The notes: generated by a model not told the origin, from the letters alone. A DNA stretch of 64,000 nt from Streptococcus pseudoporcinus LQ 940-04 (GCF_000188035.1 NZ_AEUY02000005.1:930001-994000); one strand, 5' to 3'; numbered from the stretch's first letter, positions 28,537 to 38,392 are shown. Program-made: numbers and translations.

Positions 28537-29507
28537 TCACAAGCCCAACCATCGTGATCTCGATCTAGGCGTGTCTCATAGCCAGGTTGTCCTTGTTGAA
28601 TCGGAGCAGCCCCAGCATTACGCATTTCTGTACAGTTAGCATAGTAGCGTGTATTTGATGGAGGTGCTTGGACAAATTGTTGTGCTGCTGCTTGTGTTTC
28701 ACGTGTCTCAATGCTGGTAATTACTGACTGTATACGGTTAGTAAAGTTAGCTTTTTTGGTGGTATTTGTTATCTTATTAACCTTTTCTTCGGCATATGAG
28801 ACCTTGGCGCGATTTTGATTATCTTCAAGTTGCTTCACAGCATTTTCTGCATCGGATTCAGCGACCTTCTGTACTTCTTGCTCTTCAATAGCCTTGCTGA
28901 CTAGATAAATGCGGTCCATAAAAGGGTTTCTTTTGGTAGAATCAGAAATAAGCCCTATTTTTTCTTTGGCAATCTCAAGTAGATCCTTTGTTTTTGTGGT
29001 TTCTACTTCTTTAGTTGCTTTCTCAGCTTCCTCAATGTAGATCTTTTGTTCCAAGCGATAAAACCGTTTTTCTAATAATGCTTTATCTTTATTATTTTTG
29101 AGATGTTTGATGGCTTCTCTAGCTTTTTCTAAATGAATAGGGTTGGTATCCTTTTCTAATTGACTAATAGCTTGGTTAGCGTCTCTAATATCTTTATCTT
29201 GATTCTGGGGAACTGTCTTCTTGCTTGTAGAGCTAATAAGAGTGTTAGGAGTTTCTTGCTCTTTATTTGTAGCTGGTTTAGAAGAAAATGTATAGCCTGT
29301 ACCTAGCATCATAGTACCAATTAAACCGATAACAGTAGCTATTAGGGCATAATTTCTTCTTTGCCGATTGGGTTTCTTTTTCGTATAGAACCACAGGCCT
29401 ATAACTCCCGCCACTAAAAGGATAGGCATTGCCATTAAAATGATACTAAGAATAGTAATTCCAAGTATGATATACAGAACTGTAGTAAAAGAACCTTTAT
29501 TTTTCAT
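28533..29507 (-). CDS. membrane protein with coiled coil and C-terminal Excalibur domain
   Basis: The 324-aa protein has two N-terminal membrane spans (about residues 7-40 and 52-75) and a long, charged Lys/Glu-rich helical region (about 95-265) likely to form coiled coil. The C-terminal Excalibur domain starts at NCTEMRNAGAAP and ends in the Ca-binding-type loop DRDHDGWAC with two cysteines. Excalibur domains are found on cell-surface proteins and nucleases; the function here is unknown. It is the first gene of a two-gene leftward operon with the CPHC protein. The two Excalibur cysteines make a plausible substrate for its neighbour (inference). Confidence 0.75.
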   Translation of the reverse strand: MKNKGSFTTVLYIILGITILSIILMAMPILLVAGVIGLWFYTKKKPNRQRRNYALIATVIGLIGTMMLGTGYTFSSKPATNKEQETPNTLISSTSKKTVPQNQDKDIRDANQAISQLEKDTNPIHLEKAREAIKHLKNNKDKALLEKRFYRLEQKIYIEEAEKATKEVETTKTKDLLEIAKEKIGLISDSTKRNPFMDRIYLVSKAIEEQEVQKVAESDAENAVKQLEDNQNRAKVSYAEEKVNKITNTTKKANFTNRIQSVITSIETRETQAAAQQFVQAPPSNTRYYANCTEMRNAGAAPIQQGQPGYETRLDRDHDGWACE

Positions 29508-29683
29508 TTTTAACCTACTTCTTATTTTTAAACTATTTTACCATTTTGTAATCTTTCTGTAAATATTTCATTAAAGAGTAGTGTTTTTTAATTTATGGTC
29601 TCTTTTACTATGATTTCTAGCCATTAGATAGCCTTTCATGCTACAATATTGTCAAAAGCCAAGTAGAAGGAGATTCATTAAGG

Positions 29684-30757
29684 ATGTCAGAAGTTATAGA
29701 AGAACGTTTAAAGAAGTGTCAAAAACTGCTAAAAGACAAGGGGTTGGAGGCTATTCTAATCACTAATTTGACAAATTGTTATTATTTGACAGGTTTTTCG
29801 GGGAGCGCAGCAACTATTTTAATCACAAGAGAACGTCGGATTTTTATCACGGATTCTCGCTATACCCTAATGGCTAAAGCTGGAATAGAAGGTTTTGATA
29901 TTATTGAAAGCCGTACGCCATTAAGGGTTGTTGCAGATTTGTTAGAAACAGATCGCTTAGATCAGCTTGCTTTTGAAGATCACGTCAGCTTTTTCTATTA
30001 TCAAGCACTGCAATCCGCTTTTTCGGGGATTACTTTACTTGCTCAATCTGGTTTTGTGGAGGAATTACGATTGATTAAAGATGATTCTGAAATTAGGACA
30101 ATTGCTAAAGCGTGTTCTATTTCAGACAAAGCCTTTATAGATGCTCTTGACTTTATAAAACCAGGAATAACTACTGAACAAGAATTGGCTAATTTTTTAG
30201 ATTTTCGGATGCGTCAATATGGTGCTAGCGGAACGTCGTTTGATACCATTGCTGCCTCGGGTTTTCGCTCGGCTATGCCCCACGGCCGTGCTAGTGATAA
30301 GGTCATTGGGTCTGGTGAGACTCTCACCATGGATTTTGGTTGCTACTATAATCACTATGTTAGTGATATGACTAGGACCATTCACATCGGGCAAGTAACT
30401 GACCAAGAGCGCGAGATTTATGGTATTGTACTTGCAGCTAATGAGGCTTTGATAGAAAAAGCGCGTGCAGGCATGACATTTACCGATTTTGATAAGGTGC
30501 CACGAGATCTGATTGCAGCAGCTGGTTACGGTAGTAACTTCACACATGGCATTGGTCATGGCATCGGGCTTGATATCCATGAGAATCCGTTTTTTGGGAA
30601 GTCCCAGAAAGAACTCCAAGTCGGCATGGTGGTGACAGATGAACCAGGCATTTATTTGGATGATAAGTATGGCGTACGCATAGAAGATGACTTAGTTATT
30701 ACGGAAAAAGGGTGTCAGGTCTTAACATTGGCACCTAAAGAATTAATTGTATTATAA
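29684..30757 (+). CDS. pepP: Xaa-Pro aminopeptidase (M24B)
   Basis: Cytosolic metallopeptidase releasing N-terminal residues next to proline. The 357-aa protein has a creatinase-like N-terminal domain (1-125) and a pita-bread catalytic domain. The metal ligands are Asp in MDFGCYYNHYVSDMTR (two), His in GIGHGIGLDIHE, Glu in TDEPGIY and Glu in GVRIEDDL. An AGAAGGAG site lies upstream of the ATG. An extended -10 TGCTACAAT at 29639-29647 is a likely promoter. It could equally be called a PepQ-like prolidase; the aminopeptidase call rests on length and overall similarity. Confidence 0.85.
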   Translation: MSEVIEERLKKCQKLLKDKGLEAILITNLTNCYYLTGFSGSAATILITRERRIFITDSRYTLMAKAGIEGFDIIESRTPLRVVADLLETDRLDQLAFEDHVSFFYYQALQSAFSGITLLAQSGFVEELRLIKDDSEIRTIAKACSISDKAFIDALDFIKPGITTEQELANFLDFRMRQYGASGTSFDTIAASGFRSAMPHGRASDKVIGSGETLTMDFGCYYNHYVSDMTRTIHIGQVTDQEREIYGIVLAANEALIEKARAGMTFTDFDKVPRDLIAAAGYGSNFTHGIGHGIGLDIHENPFFGKSQKELQVGMVVTDEPGIYLDDKYGVRIEDDLVITEKGCQVLTLAPKELIVL

Positions 30758-30790
30758 GTGAATCATTTAGAAAGTATTGGGTAAGAGCTA

Positions 30791-31249
30791 ATGGCAAATC
30801 GTTTATCATGGCAAGATTATTTTATGGCCAATGCAGAACTTATCTCTAAGCGGTCAACCTGTGACCGTGCATTTGTGGGAGCTGTTTTGGTCAAGGATAA
30901 CCGTATTATTGCAACTGGTTATAATGGTGGTGTTTCAGCTACAGACAATTGTAATGAAGCGGGCCACTACATGGAAGATGGGCATTGCATCAGGACAGTT
31001 CATGCAGAGATGAATGCTCTAATCCAATGTGCTAAGGAGGGAATTTCAACAGACGGAACAGAGCTTTACGTGACTCATTTTCCCTGTATCAATTGTACTA
31101 AGGCCCTTTTACAAGCGGGTATAAAGAAAATTACCTATAAAGCTCACTATCGACCACATCCTTTTGCTATTGAGTTGATGGAGAAAAAGGGAGTGGCCTA
31201 TGTGCAACATAATGTGCCAGAACTAACATTGGGTGGTCATTCGGACTAG
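30791..31249 (+). CDS. comEB: deoxycytidylate (dCMP) deaminase, ComEB type
   Basis: Converts dCMP to dUMP for thymidylate synthesis. The 152-aa protein has the zinc-dependent deaminase motifs HAEMNAL (near residue 75) and PCINCTK (near residue 102), plus an extra CNEAGH element as in dCMP deaminases. The name ComEB comes from Bacillus, where it lies in a competence operon; here it lies between pepP and efp, 33 bp after pepP. A direct competence role is not implied. Confidence 0.85.
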   Translation: MANRLSWQDYFMANAELISKRSTCDRAFVGAVLVKDNRIIATGYNGGVSATDNCNEAGHYMEDGHCIRTVHAEMNALIQCAKEGISTDGTELYVTHFPCINCTKALLQAGIKKITYKAHYRPHPFAIELMEKKGVAYVQHNVPELTLGGHSD

Positions 31250-31322
31250 AATCCACCTGATAAGTTAAGCTAGTTTAAGGTGAGGATACACGTTTTAAAG
31301 TCCTTGCTCGGGCAGAAAAGAT

Positions 31323-31351
31323 TTGAGCAAAAGGTCCTTTTGTGATAGAAT
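31323..31351 (+). promoter_or_regulatory. promoter of efp-asp23-nusB
   Basis: TTGAGC, 17 bp, TAGAAT with an extended TG at 31343-31344. It lies about 40 bp before the efp start. Confidence 0.55.
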
Positions 31352-31389
31352 GAGATGATAAAAATTTTAGTAATAAGAGGTAATAATAA

Positions 31390-31947
31390 ATGATTGAAGC
31401 AAGTAAGCTTAGAGCAGGTATGACTTTTGAGTCAGAAGGCAAATTAATTCGCGTTCTTGAAGCAAGTCACCACAAACCAGGTAAAGGGAATACTATCATG
31501 CGCATGAAGTTGCGTGATGTCCGTACAGGTTCTACTTTTGATACAACTTATCGTCCAGATGAAAAGTTTGAACAAGCCATTATTGAAACTGTACCAGCTC
31601 AATACTTGTACAAAATGGACGACACAGCTTACTTTATGAATACTGAAACTTACGATCAATATGAAATTCCAGTTGCAAATGTTGAGCAAGAATTACTTTA
31701 CATTCTTGAAAATTCTGATGTCAAAATTCAATTCTACGGCAGTGAAGTAATCGGAGTTACTGTACCTACAACTGTTGAATTAACGGTTACTGAAACACAA
31801 CCTTCTATCAAAGGGGCAACTGTAACAGGTTCTGGTAAGCCGGCTACTCTTGAAACAGGGTTGGTTGTCAATGTTCCAGACTTTATCGAAGTGGGACAAA
31901 AATTAATCATTAATACAGCTGAAGGTACCTACGTTTCTCGTGCCTAA
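31390..31947 (+). CDS. efp: elongation factor P
   Basis: Relieves ribosome stalling at polyproline stretches. The 185-aa protein has the three-domain EF-P layout. The modifiable loop reads KPGKGN with lysine at position 32, as in Bacillus-type EF-P. No YmfI/EpmA-type modification gene is visible in the window. First gene of an operon with the Asp23-family gene and nusB. Confidence 0.96.
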   Translation: MIEASKLRAGMTFESEGKLIRVLEASHHKPGKGNTIMRMKLRDVRTGSTFDTTYRPDEKFEQAIIETVPAQYLYKMDDTAYFMNTETYDQYEIPVANVEQELLYILENSDVKIQFYGSEVIGVTVPTTVELTVTETQPSIKGATVTGSGKPATLETGLVVNVPDFIEVGQKLIINTAEGTYVSRA

Positions 31948-31988
31948 GGATTTTGTCAACAAGAGTTGAGGAAAGGAAAGGAAATGCT

Positions 31989-32378
31989 ATGTTAAGTGAA
32001 AATATAGGTGAGATTGTCATTTCGCCACGTGTTCTTGAAGTTATTACAGGCATTGCTGCAACTCAGGTTGACGGCGTCTATTCACTTCATAACAAAAAGA
32101 TGTCGGATAGTTTTAATAAATCAAGTTTAGGTAAAGGGGTTTACTTACAGACCGAGGAAGATGGCTCTGTCACGGCTGATATCTATGTTTACCTTCAGTA
32201 TGGTGTTAAAGTACCGACTGTTTCAGTAGCTATTCAAAAGGCTGTCAAAGCAGCTGTCTACGATATGGCAGAAGTAACCATTGCGGCGGTTAATATCCAT
32301 GTAGAAGGTATTGTGCCAGAAAAAACACCAAAACCTGATTTGAAATCACTTTTTGAAGAGGATTTCTTGGATGATTAG
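31989..32378 (+). CDS. Asp23/Gls24 family protein (YqhY-like)
   Basis: A 129-aa protein of the Asp23 (alkaline shock protein) family with the typical [22 protein letters not shown] start. In Bacillus the equivalent YqhY lies near acc genes and influences fatty-acid synthesis. Here it is between efp and nusB, a common streptococcal order. The start is the ATG at 31989 after AAAGGA; an earlier in-frame start lacks family similarity. It overlaps nusB by eight bases. Confidence 0.85.
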   Translation: MLSENIGEIVISPRVLEVITGIAATQVDGVYSLHNKKMSDSFNKSSLGKGVYLQTEEDGSVTADIYVYLQYGVKVPTVSVAIQKAVKAAVYDMAEVTIAAVNIHVEGIVPEKTPKPDLKSLFEEDFLDD

Positions 32379-32802
32379 TAGTTTTGAAAATTCAAGAAGA
32401 GATCTTCGAGAGCGGGCTTTTCAAGCACTCTTTAACATGGAACATGGTGGTGACTTTTTAGAGTCATCCCGATTTGCCTATGATTACGATAAGGTGTCTG
32501 ATCAAGATCATCCCTTGGATGTGCCGGCCTTTTTATTGACTTTAGTTAATGGGGTCAACAATCATAAGGAAGAACTAGATGCCATTATTAAAGAGAACCT
32601 TAAAAAGGGTTGGTCAATTGAACGTTTGACGTTATCAGATAGAACCATGCTCCGTCTAGGTCTATATGAAATTAAGTATTTTGACGAAACCCCAGACCGT
32701 GTGGCATTAAATGAAATCATTGAAATTGCTAAAAAATACTCTGATGAAACTTCTGCCAAATTCATTAATGGTTTATTAAGCCAATTTGTAAAAGACAATT
32801 AA
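32371..32802 (+). CDS. nusB: transcription antitermination factor NusB
   Basis: All-helical RNA-binding protein that with NusE forms the boxA antitermination complex at rRNA operons. The 143-aa protein starts [19 protein letters not shown] and has the conserved [13 protein letters not shown]...FINGLL end. The ATG at 32371 overlaps the asp23 stop (coupling). An ATG at 32353 lies inside the asp23 gene and is not used. Confidence 0.93.
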   Translation: MISSFENSRRDLRERAFQALFNMEHGGDFLESSRFAYDYDKVSDQDHPLDVPAFLLTLVNGVNNHKEELDAIIKENLKKGWSIERLTLSDRTMLRLGLYEIKYFDETPDRVALNEIIEIAKKYSDETSAKFINGLLSQFVKDN

Positions 32803-32838
32803 AAAAGTACCTATTTCCACTGAAATAGGTACTTTTTA
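32802..32838. terminator. bidirectional terminator nusB / scrR
   Basis: AAAAAGTACCTATTTC pairs perfectly with GAAATAGGTACTTTTT across CACT. A- and T-runs on both sides let it serve both convergent genes. Confidence 0.85.
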
Positions 32839-32856
32839 TCTTGAGATAGGCCTGTT

Positions 32857-33822
32857 CTAAATGCTTCTCCCAGGCAGAAGGCTTATGGGTAAGATGTAAT
32901 CTTTGGCGATTTTCTCTTTAGCAATCCGCTTTAAAAGAATTTCGACAGTTAATTGAGCAATTTCTGGAATAGGTTGTTTGATGGTTGTAAGTTGTGGGAA
33001 ATAATTTTCAACAAATGCTGTCCCATCGTAGCCAATAAGCTTTAAGTCTTTTGGTACGGATAAGCCTAGCTGTTTGGCTACTTTCATGATTAAGATTGCA
33101 GTTAAATCATCTGATGCAAAAATACCATCGGGCTTACGGGTAGCTAAAATAGATTTGATTTCCATTTCACGGCGTATAGGTGACAGGTGATTCGGCAATT
33201 TAATAATTTCAGCGCTTTTTTTTAATTGGTAGGAAAAACCAAGTTGACGTAAACCTGTCGGTGAATCAGAGTTATCGTTACCTGTTATCATGATGATAGT
33301 CTGGCACTGATAACTTTGCAAAGTTTGTGCAGCCAATTGACCTCCTTGAAAGTTATCAGAAGAGATAATGGGAACGTTAGGGGCTAGGTTGCGGTCAAAA
33401 GCCACAATAGGTGCTTCCACACGTTCATAATCTTCGATACCCAAGTTATGACTAGATGAAATAATACCATCAACTTGATTAGCAGCCAACATTTCTAAAT
33501 AATCTCGTTCTTTAAGAGGGTCATGTTGACTGTTGCAAATGATCGTTTTATAACCGGCCTTAAAAAGTTCAATTTCTAAGTGTTCAATCAGTTCAGAATA
33601 AAAAATATTGCTGATATTAGGGAAAATCAATCCAACAAGTCGGGCTGATTTGCCTTGTAGGCTACGAGCAAAGTTGTTGGGCTGATAACCTAATTCACGC
33701 ATAGCAGCTTTAACCTTGTCCACTGTTTTTTGGGACAAGTAGCCCTTTTTATTAATGACACGTGAAACAGTTGTTGGGCTAACTCCAGCCAGTTCAGCAA
33801 CATCGGTTAATTTTGCTACCAC
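32857..33822 (-). CDS. scrR: sucrose operon repressor ScrR (LacI family)
   Basis: The 321-aa LacI/GalR-family repressor has an N-terminal helix-turn-helix (LTDVAELAGVSPTTVSRVIN), the hinge helix and a periplasmic-binding-protein-like effector domain. The start is a GTG with GAGG eight bases before it, one base after the scrB stop, so scrB and scrR are co-transcribed. It presumably controls the divergent scrB-scrR and scrA promoters, whose shared region carries two LacI-type palindromes. Confidence 0.92.
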   Translation of the reverse strand: MVAKLTDVAELAGVSPTTVSRVINKKGYLSQKTVDKVKAAMRELGYQPNNFARSLQGKSARLVGLIFPNISNIFYSELIEHLEIELFKAGYKTIICNSQHDPLKERDYLEMLAANQVDGIISSSHNLGIEDYERVEAPIVAFDRNLAPNVPIISSDNFQGGQLAAQTLQSYQCQTIIMITGNDNSDSPTGLRQLGFSYQLKKSAEIIKLPNHLSPIRREMEIKSILATRKPDGIFASDDLTAILIMKVAKQLGLSVPKDLKLIGYDGTAFVENYFPQLTTIKQPIPEIAQLTVEILLKRIAKEKIAKDYILPISLLPGRSI

Positions 33823-33823
33823 A

Positions 33824-35263
33824 CTAATACCTCATTTCATAGTAAAATCCTTCAAGCTCACCATCTGGCATTAGAAGAGCTGATGCCTCCTCTTCTGGGA
33901 AATAGCGGCTTGTTAGGACAAATTGACCCTCATTAACAAAAATTTCAACGATAGATCGGTCTACGTAGATATTAAGTGTAACATCTCCTTTTGGAATTTG
34001 GCAAGAGCGTTTGTTTCCAAATTTTTCAGCGAAGCTATTAGAAGACTGACTACGGTCAAGCGTTATCTTCCCTTCTTGAGTATTGACAGTGATGGCTAGG
34101 CCTTGACCTTTTCTATCAGCAAAAAGAACCAAACTTTTCTGCTCGTGACTAGGAACAGTTATTTCTAATAAGTAGCAATTTGAGGTATCCTTTCTTTGCT
34201 CTAGCATTTGAGGTTTCATTTTCAAGTCTGAAAGAGCCCTGACAGGCCTTTGATACAAGATGTCATCCTTAATCGTTAGTTCTTTGACAAGACTAAGTGC
34301 TCCCTGATAAGCATAGTTATCGGTTGGATAGTCAATGTCGGGAAGGCCAATCCAAGAGATAGCGAGGACACGGCCGTCAGGACTATTAAAAGCCTGAGTG
34401 GCGTAGATTTCAAAGCCAAAATCAAGATTCCGCAAAGGCCCCTGACCAAGTAAACGTCCGCTTGCTGGATCGAAAGCGTCAAAAATCTGATAGGTATTAG
34501 GATAAATATTGGCATAATCCAACTCTTTTTTAGAAAGTCCCTGAGGACAGTAAATAAGAACCGGCCTTTGGTCTATAAATACTAAATTAGGACACTCAAT
34601 CATATACTCACTTGCTTGCCGACCAATATCTAGATTTGACACGAATTCCCAATTTTCCACATCGTTATTGATGGCTTTATAGAGCTTGATAAAAGCTCTC
34701 TTTTTATGACTCTGAGCACCAATAATAGCATACAGCTGATCTTGGTATTCAAAAATCTGTGGATCTCGAAAATGTTCTGTCACATCTTTAGGTTGGGAAA
34801 TAAGGACTTGAGAGCACTTTTTGATCTGGCCGTCAGTTGACAGATAGGCACCAATTTGTCTGGGGTCGCGTAGCCAATTAGCATCTCGTACGTTACCAGT
34901 GTAGAATAGAAATAATTGATTAGCAAGGGCGTAGGCCGAGCCAGAATAAGCCCCTTCTTTATCATTAGCATGATCAGGAAGTAATTTTATTCCTGTCTCT
35001 TCAAAATGAACTAAATCATCGGAAATAAGATGAACCCATTGCTTTAAGCCATGAGCTGGACCGTAAGGCCAATTCTGATAGAAAAGATGGTATCTGCCAT
35101 TAAAGTAAGAAAAACCATTTGGATCATTTAATAAGCCGGTTCTAGGTTCTATATGGTAATGAACATGCCAGGGAGAATCAGAAACCTTAGCCTTAATCAG
35201 CTGAAATTCTTGTTCTGACCACTCCTGATAAGGTCGGTAACGAATTTCCTTTGGTAAATCCAT
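33824..35263 (-). CDS. scrB: sucrose-6-phosphate hydrolase
   Basis: Glycoside hydrolase family 32 enzyme that splits sucrose-6-phosphate imported by ScrA into glucose-6-phosphate and fructose. The 479-aa protein has the nucleophile motif LLNDPNGF near residue 45, FRDPQIF near residue 165 and ECPN near residue 220, then the C-terminal beta-sandwich. AAAGGAG lies before the ATG. Divergent from scrA. Confidence 0.95.
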   Translation of the reverse strand: MDLPKEIRYRPYQEWSEQEFQLIKAKVSDSPWHVHYHIEPRTGLLNDPNGFSYFNGRYHLFYQNWPYGPAHGLKQWVHLISDDLVHFEETGIKLLPDHANDKEGAYSGSAYALANQLFLFYTGNVRDANWLRDPRQIGAYLSTDGQIKKCSQVLISQPKDVTEHFRDPQIFEYQDQLYAIIGAQSHKKRAFIKLYKAINNDVENWEFVSNLDIGRQASEYMIECPNLVFIDQRPVLIYCPQGLSKKELDYANIYPNTYQIFDAFDPASGRLLGQGPLRNLDFGFEIYATQAFNSPDGRVLAISWIGLPDIDYPTDNYAYQGALSLVKELTIKDDILYQRPVRALSDLKMKPQMLEQRKDTSNCYLLEITVPSHEQKSLVLFADRKGQGLAITVNTQEGKITLDRSQSSNSFAEKFGNKRSCQIPKGDVTLNIYVDRSIVEIFVNEGQFVLTSRYFPEEEASALLMPDGELEGFYYEMRY

Positions 35264-35290
35264 GGTACTACTCCTTTATCGCATTCTTAA

Positions 35291-35312
35291 ATTATATACT
35301 AAACGTTTTCCG
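35291..35312 (-). promoter_or_regulatory. scrB promoter -10 and LacI-type operator
   Basis: On the minus strand TATAAT (plus 35291-35296) follows a CTAAACGTTTTCC-type site (about 35299-35311) placed between the -10 and a weak -35. The site has the central AACGTT of LacI-family operators. Assignment to ScrR is inference. Confidence 0.5.
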
Positions 35313-35351
35313 CATAAAAATCAACATTTTATATAAAAAATAATATTATTT

Positions 35352-35390
35352 ATATCAAACGCTTGACATAAATAATGAAGCTGCTAAAAT
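35352..35390 (+). promoter_or_regulatory. scrA promoter with overlapping operator
   Basis: TTGACA (35363-35368), 16 bp, TAAAAT (35385-35390). The near-palindrome TCAAACGCTTGA (about 35355-35366) overlaps the -35 box, a good position for repression. It lacks the second-position G of a cre, which favours ScrR over CcpA (inference). Confidence 0.6.
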
Positions 35391-35444
35391 GGTTATCAAG
35401 AGATAAAGCAGATTTATCAAAAGTGAAAAGGAGAATTTGCAAAG

Positions 35445-37310
35445 ATGGACAATAGAGAAATTGCAAAGCAAGTCATTGACGCTTTAGGTGGACGTGAAAA
35501 CATCAAAAGCGTTGCGCATTGTGCCACACGGTTAAGGGTTATGGTTATTGATGAATCAAAGATTGATAAAGAAAGGGCCGAAAATATTGAGAAAGTAAAG
35601 GGGGCTTTCTTTAATTCAGGACAATACCAAATGATTTTTGGTACTGGTACTGTGAATAAGATTTATGATCAGGTGGTAGCTTTGGGCCTACCTAGCTCCA
35701 CTAAATCTGAAATGAAAAGCGAAGCAGCAAAACAAGGAAACTGGTTTCAGCGATCAGTTCGTACCTTTGGTGACGTCTTCGTACCCATTATTCCAGCTAT
35801 TGTAGCGACTGGTCTTTTTATGGGGCTCCGAGGACTACTTGGTGCACTTGGCATGTCTCTTCCAGAAGATCTGAATGTCTATTCTCAAATTTTAACTGAT
35901 ACCGCCTTTATTGCGCTTCCGGCATTAGTTGTTTGGTCGACTTTTAGAGTTTTTGGAGGCAATCCCGTTATTGGTATTGTGCTTGGTTTCATGCTAATCT
36001 CTGGTTCGCTTCCTAATGCATGGGCGGTTGCTTCGGCTGGAGACGTTAAACCAACTATTTTCTTTGGTTTTATTCCTGTCGTTGGTCTGCAAGGTTCTGT
36101 TTTACCAGCATTTATCATCGGGATCATCGGTGCTAAATTTGAAAGGTTTGTCCGTAAATATGTCCCAGAAGTTTTGGATTTATTGGTGACGCCATTTGTA
36201 ACCTTGTTGGTGATGTCAATTCTTGGCTTATTTGTTATTGGGCCAGTATTCCATGTTGTTGAAAATGATATCTTATTAGTCACAGATGCCATTCTTGCTT
36301 TACCATTTGGCTTGCCCGGCTTACTTATCGGTGGTGTCCATCAAGTCATTGTTGTTTCAGGGGTTCATCATATCTTTAATTTACTAGAATCACAATTGAT
36401 TGCTCATAATGGATCAAATCCCTTTAATGCTATTATCACAGCTGCCATGACTGCGCAAGGTGCTGCGACGGTTGCTGTCGGTGTGAAGACCAAAAATCCA
36501 AAACTAAAGGCTTTAGCCTTTCCAGCAGCTTTATCAGCCTTTTTAGGTATCACTGAACCAGCTATTTTTGGGGTAAATCTACGTTACCGGAAACCCTTCT
36601 TTCTTTCCTTGATTGCAGGCGCTATTGGTGGAGCGACAGCGTCCTTGCTTGGTTTGGCAGGAACTGGCTTTGGGATTACGATTATCCCAGGAACCTTGCT
36701 ATACCTAAACGGGCAACTCTTGCCATACCTTTTTATGGTTGCCATATCCTTTGTGGCCGGTTTCACCTTAACCTATCTGTTTGGCTTCGAAGATGAAGAC
36801 AGTGAAATAAGACCTAACAAGGTTGAAACAGAAGAAATTAGTGCTAATACTAATAAAGATGAAGACATTATTTTTTCACCACTTGATGGACAACTCCTAG
36901 CTCTTGATCAAGTCAATGACCCAGTCTTTGCGTCGGGGGCTATGGGAAAAGGCGTAGCCATCAAACCAAGTGGAAATAGTTTGTATGCTCCACTTAGTGG
37001 ACGAGTAGAAGTTGTTTTTGAAACGGGCCATGCTTTTGCTATCACATCTGCCAGGGGAGCTGAAGTATTGATTCATATCGGAATTGATACTGTTTCAATG
37101 GCGGGCCTTGGTTTTGAACCGTTAGTGTCAGTTGGTCAAGAAGTTAAAAAAGGCGATTTATTGGCTCGTTTTGATTCTGCTAAAATTAAAGCAGCTGGTT
37201 TGGAAGATGTAACCATGGTTGTTCTTACAAACACTTCTGATTATGAAGAGATTACTATTGTGGAGGCTACGGAGCTTTCTCATGGTCAAAAACTTTTCGT
37301 AGCTCGGTAA
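35445..37310 (+). CDS. scrA: PTS sucrose-specific enzyme IIBCA
   Basis: Membrane permease that imports sucrose as sucrose-6-phosphate using PEP-derived phosphate. The 621-aa fusion has domains in the order IIB (Cys in SVAHCATRLRV near residue 26), IIC (about 105-450, ten or so membrane spans, GITEPAIFG) and IIA (about 480-621, phospho-His in VLIHIGIDTV). Preceded by AAAAGGAG. Together with scrB and scrK it gives a complete sucrose route. Confidence 0.94.
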   Translation: MDNREIAKQVIDALGGRENIKSVAHCATRLRVMVIDESKIDKERAENIEKVKGAFFNSGQYQMIFGTGTVNKIYDQVVALGLPSSTKSEMKSEAAKQGNWFQRSVRTFGDVFVPIIPAIVATGLFMGLRGLLGALGMSLPEDLNVYSQILTDTAFIALPALVVWSTFRVFGGNPVIGIVLGFMLISGSLPNAWAVASAGDVKPTIFFGFIPVVGLQGSVLPAFIIGIIGAKFERFVRKYVPEVLDLLVTPFVTLLVMSILGLFVIGPVFHVVENDILLVTDAILALPFGLPGLLIGGVHQVIVVSGVHHIFNLLESQLIAHNGSNPFNAIITAAMTAQGAATVAVGVKTKNPKLKALAFPAALSAFLGITEPAIFGVNLRYRKPFFLSLIAGAIGGATASLLGLAGTGFGITIIPGTLLYLNGQLLPYLFMVAISFVAGFTLTYLFGFEDEDSEIRPNKVETEEISANTNKDEDIIFSPLDGQLLALDQVNDPVFASGAMGKGVAIKPSGNSLYAPLSGRVEVVFETGHAFAITSARGAEVLIHIGIDTVSMAGLGFEPLVSVGQEVKKGDLLARFDSAKIKAAGLEDVTMVVLTNTSDYEEITIVEATELSHGQKLFVAR

Positions 37311-37311
37311 A

Positions 37312-37340
37312 AGAAGGCTAGCATCGTCTAGCCTTTTTGG
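37312..37340 (+). terminator. terminator after scrA
   Basis: AAGGCTAG pairs with CTAGCCTT across CATCGT, followed by T5. It separates scrA from scrK, so scrK may have its own promoter or rely on partial read-through. Confidence 0.75.
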
Positions 37341-37437
37341 AAGCCTTTCTAGTGAAAGAGATAGCGTAACGTTGACAATGATAGTCTAAAAATTTTCGCT
37401 AGTCATTTAAAAGAATTAATTTAAAAAAGGAGAAAAA

Positions 37438-38331
37438 ATGGCAGGCTTATATGGAAGCATTGAAGCAGGTGGTACAAAATTTGTCTGTGCTGTAGGTGAT
37501 GACCAGTTTAAAATGATCAAACACCTTCAATTTCCGACAACAAGTGTTGAAGAAACAATTGCGAATTGCATCACTTTTTTTGAGCCCTTTAGAGATCAAT
37601 TGCTTGGTATAGGAATTGGTTCTTTTGGTCCTATTGATAGTGATCAAGAGTCACCTACTTATGGCTATATTACTAATACTCCAAAGGAGGGTTGGGCAAA
37701 TGTTGATTTCCTTAGTGAGTTTACAAAAGCTCTGTCAGTTCCTGTCTTCTTTACAACTGATGTTAATAGTTCTGCCTATGGGGAACTATTAGCTAGACCT
37801 CGTGTTAATAGTCTTGTTTACTATACCGTTGGCACTGGAATTGGCGCTGGAGCTATCCAAGGAGGTCAGTTGATTGGAGGCTTAGGCCATACGGAAGCAG
37901 GTCATACTTATGTGAGACCTCATTCGTCAGATCTTAAAAATGGCTTTACAGGGGTTTGTCCATTTCATCAAGGGTGCTTGGAAGGCATGGCATCAGGCCC
38001 AAGTTTGGAGGCAAGAACAGGAGCAAAGGGGGAATTATTGCCAATTGACTCGCCTGTTTGGGATATTCAGGCTTTCTATATTGCTCAAGCTGCTCTACAA
38101 GCAAGCATGCTTTATCGTCCAGAACTTATCGTTTTTGGTGGAGGTGTGATGGCACAAAACCATATGCTTGAACGAGTACGCCATCACTTTGAAGTCCTTT
38201 TAAATGGTTATCTCCCAGTACCGAATTTGAAAAAGTATATTGTCACACCAGCTGTGACAAATAACGGATCAGCGACACTTGGGAATTTTGCTTTAGCTAA
38301 AAAGGTTTCGAAGAAATCAGAAGCTTTGTGA
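37438..38331 (+). CDS. scrK: fructokinase (ROK family)
   Basis: Phosphorylates the fructose released by ScrB. The 297-aa ROK kinase has the N-terminal phosphate loop GSIEAGGTKF, the middle motif GTGIGAGAIQGG and the zinc-binding ROK segment CPFHQGCLEG near residue 180. AAAAGGAG precedes the start. Downstream of scrA with a hairpin between; the neighbouring sugar isomerase gene manA follows with its own promoter. Confidence 0.92.
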   Translation: MAGLYGSIEAGGTKFVCAVGDDQFKMIKHLQFPTTSVEETIANCITFFEPFRDQLLGIGIGSFGPIDSDQESPTYGYITNTPKEGWANVDFLSEFTKALSVPVFFTTDVNSSAYGELLARPRVNSLVYYTVGTGIGAGAIQGGQLIGGLGHTEAGHTYVRPHSSDLKNGFTGVCPFHQGCLEGMASGPSLEARTGAKGELLPIDSPVWDIQAFYIAQAALQASMLYRPELIVFGGGVMAQNHMLERVRHHFEVLLNGYLPVPNLKKYIVTPAVTNNGSATLGNFALAKKVSKKSEAL

Positions 38332-38392
38332 GATTAGTCAAAAGTCATGTCATGTAAGATTTGGCTGATAGTAGTCATATAGTGGACGAAAG

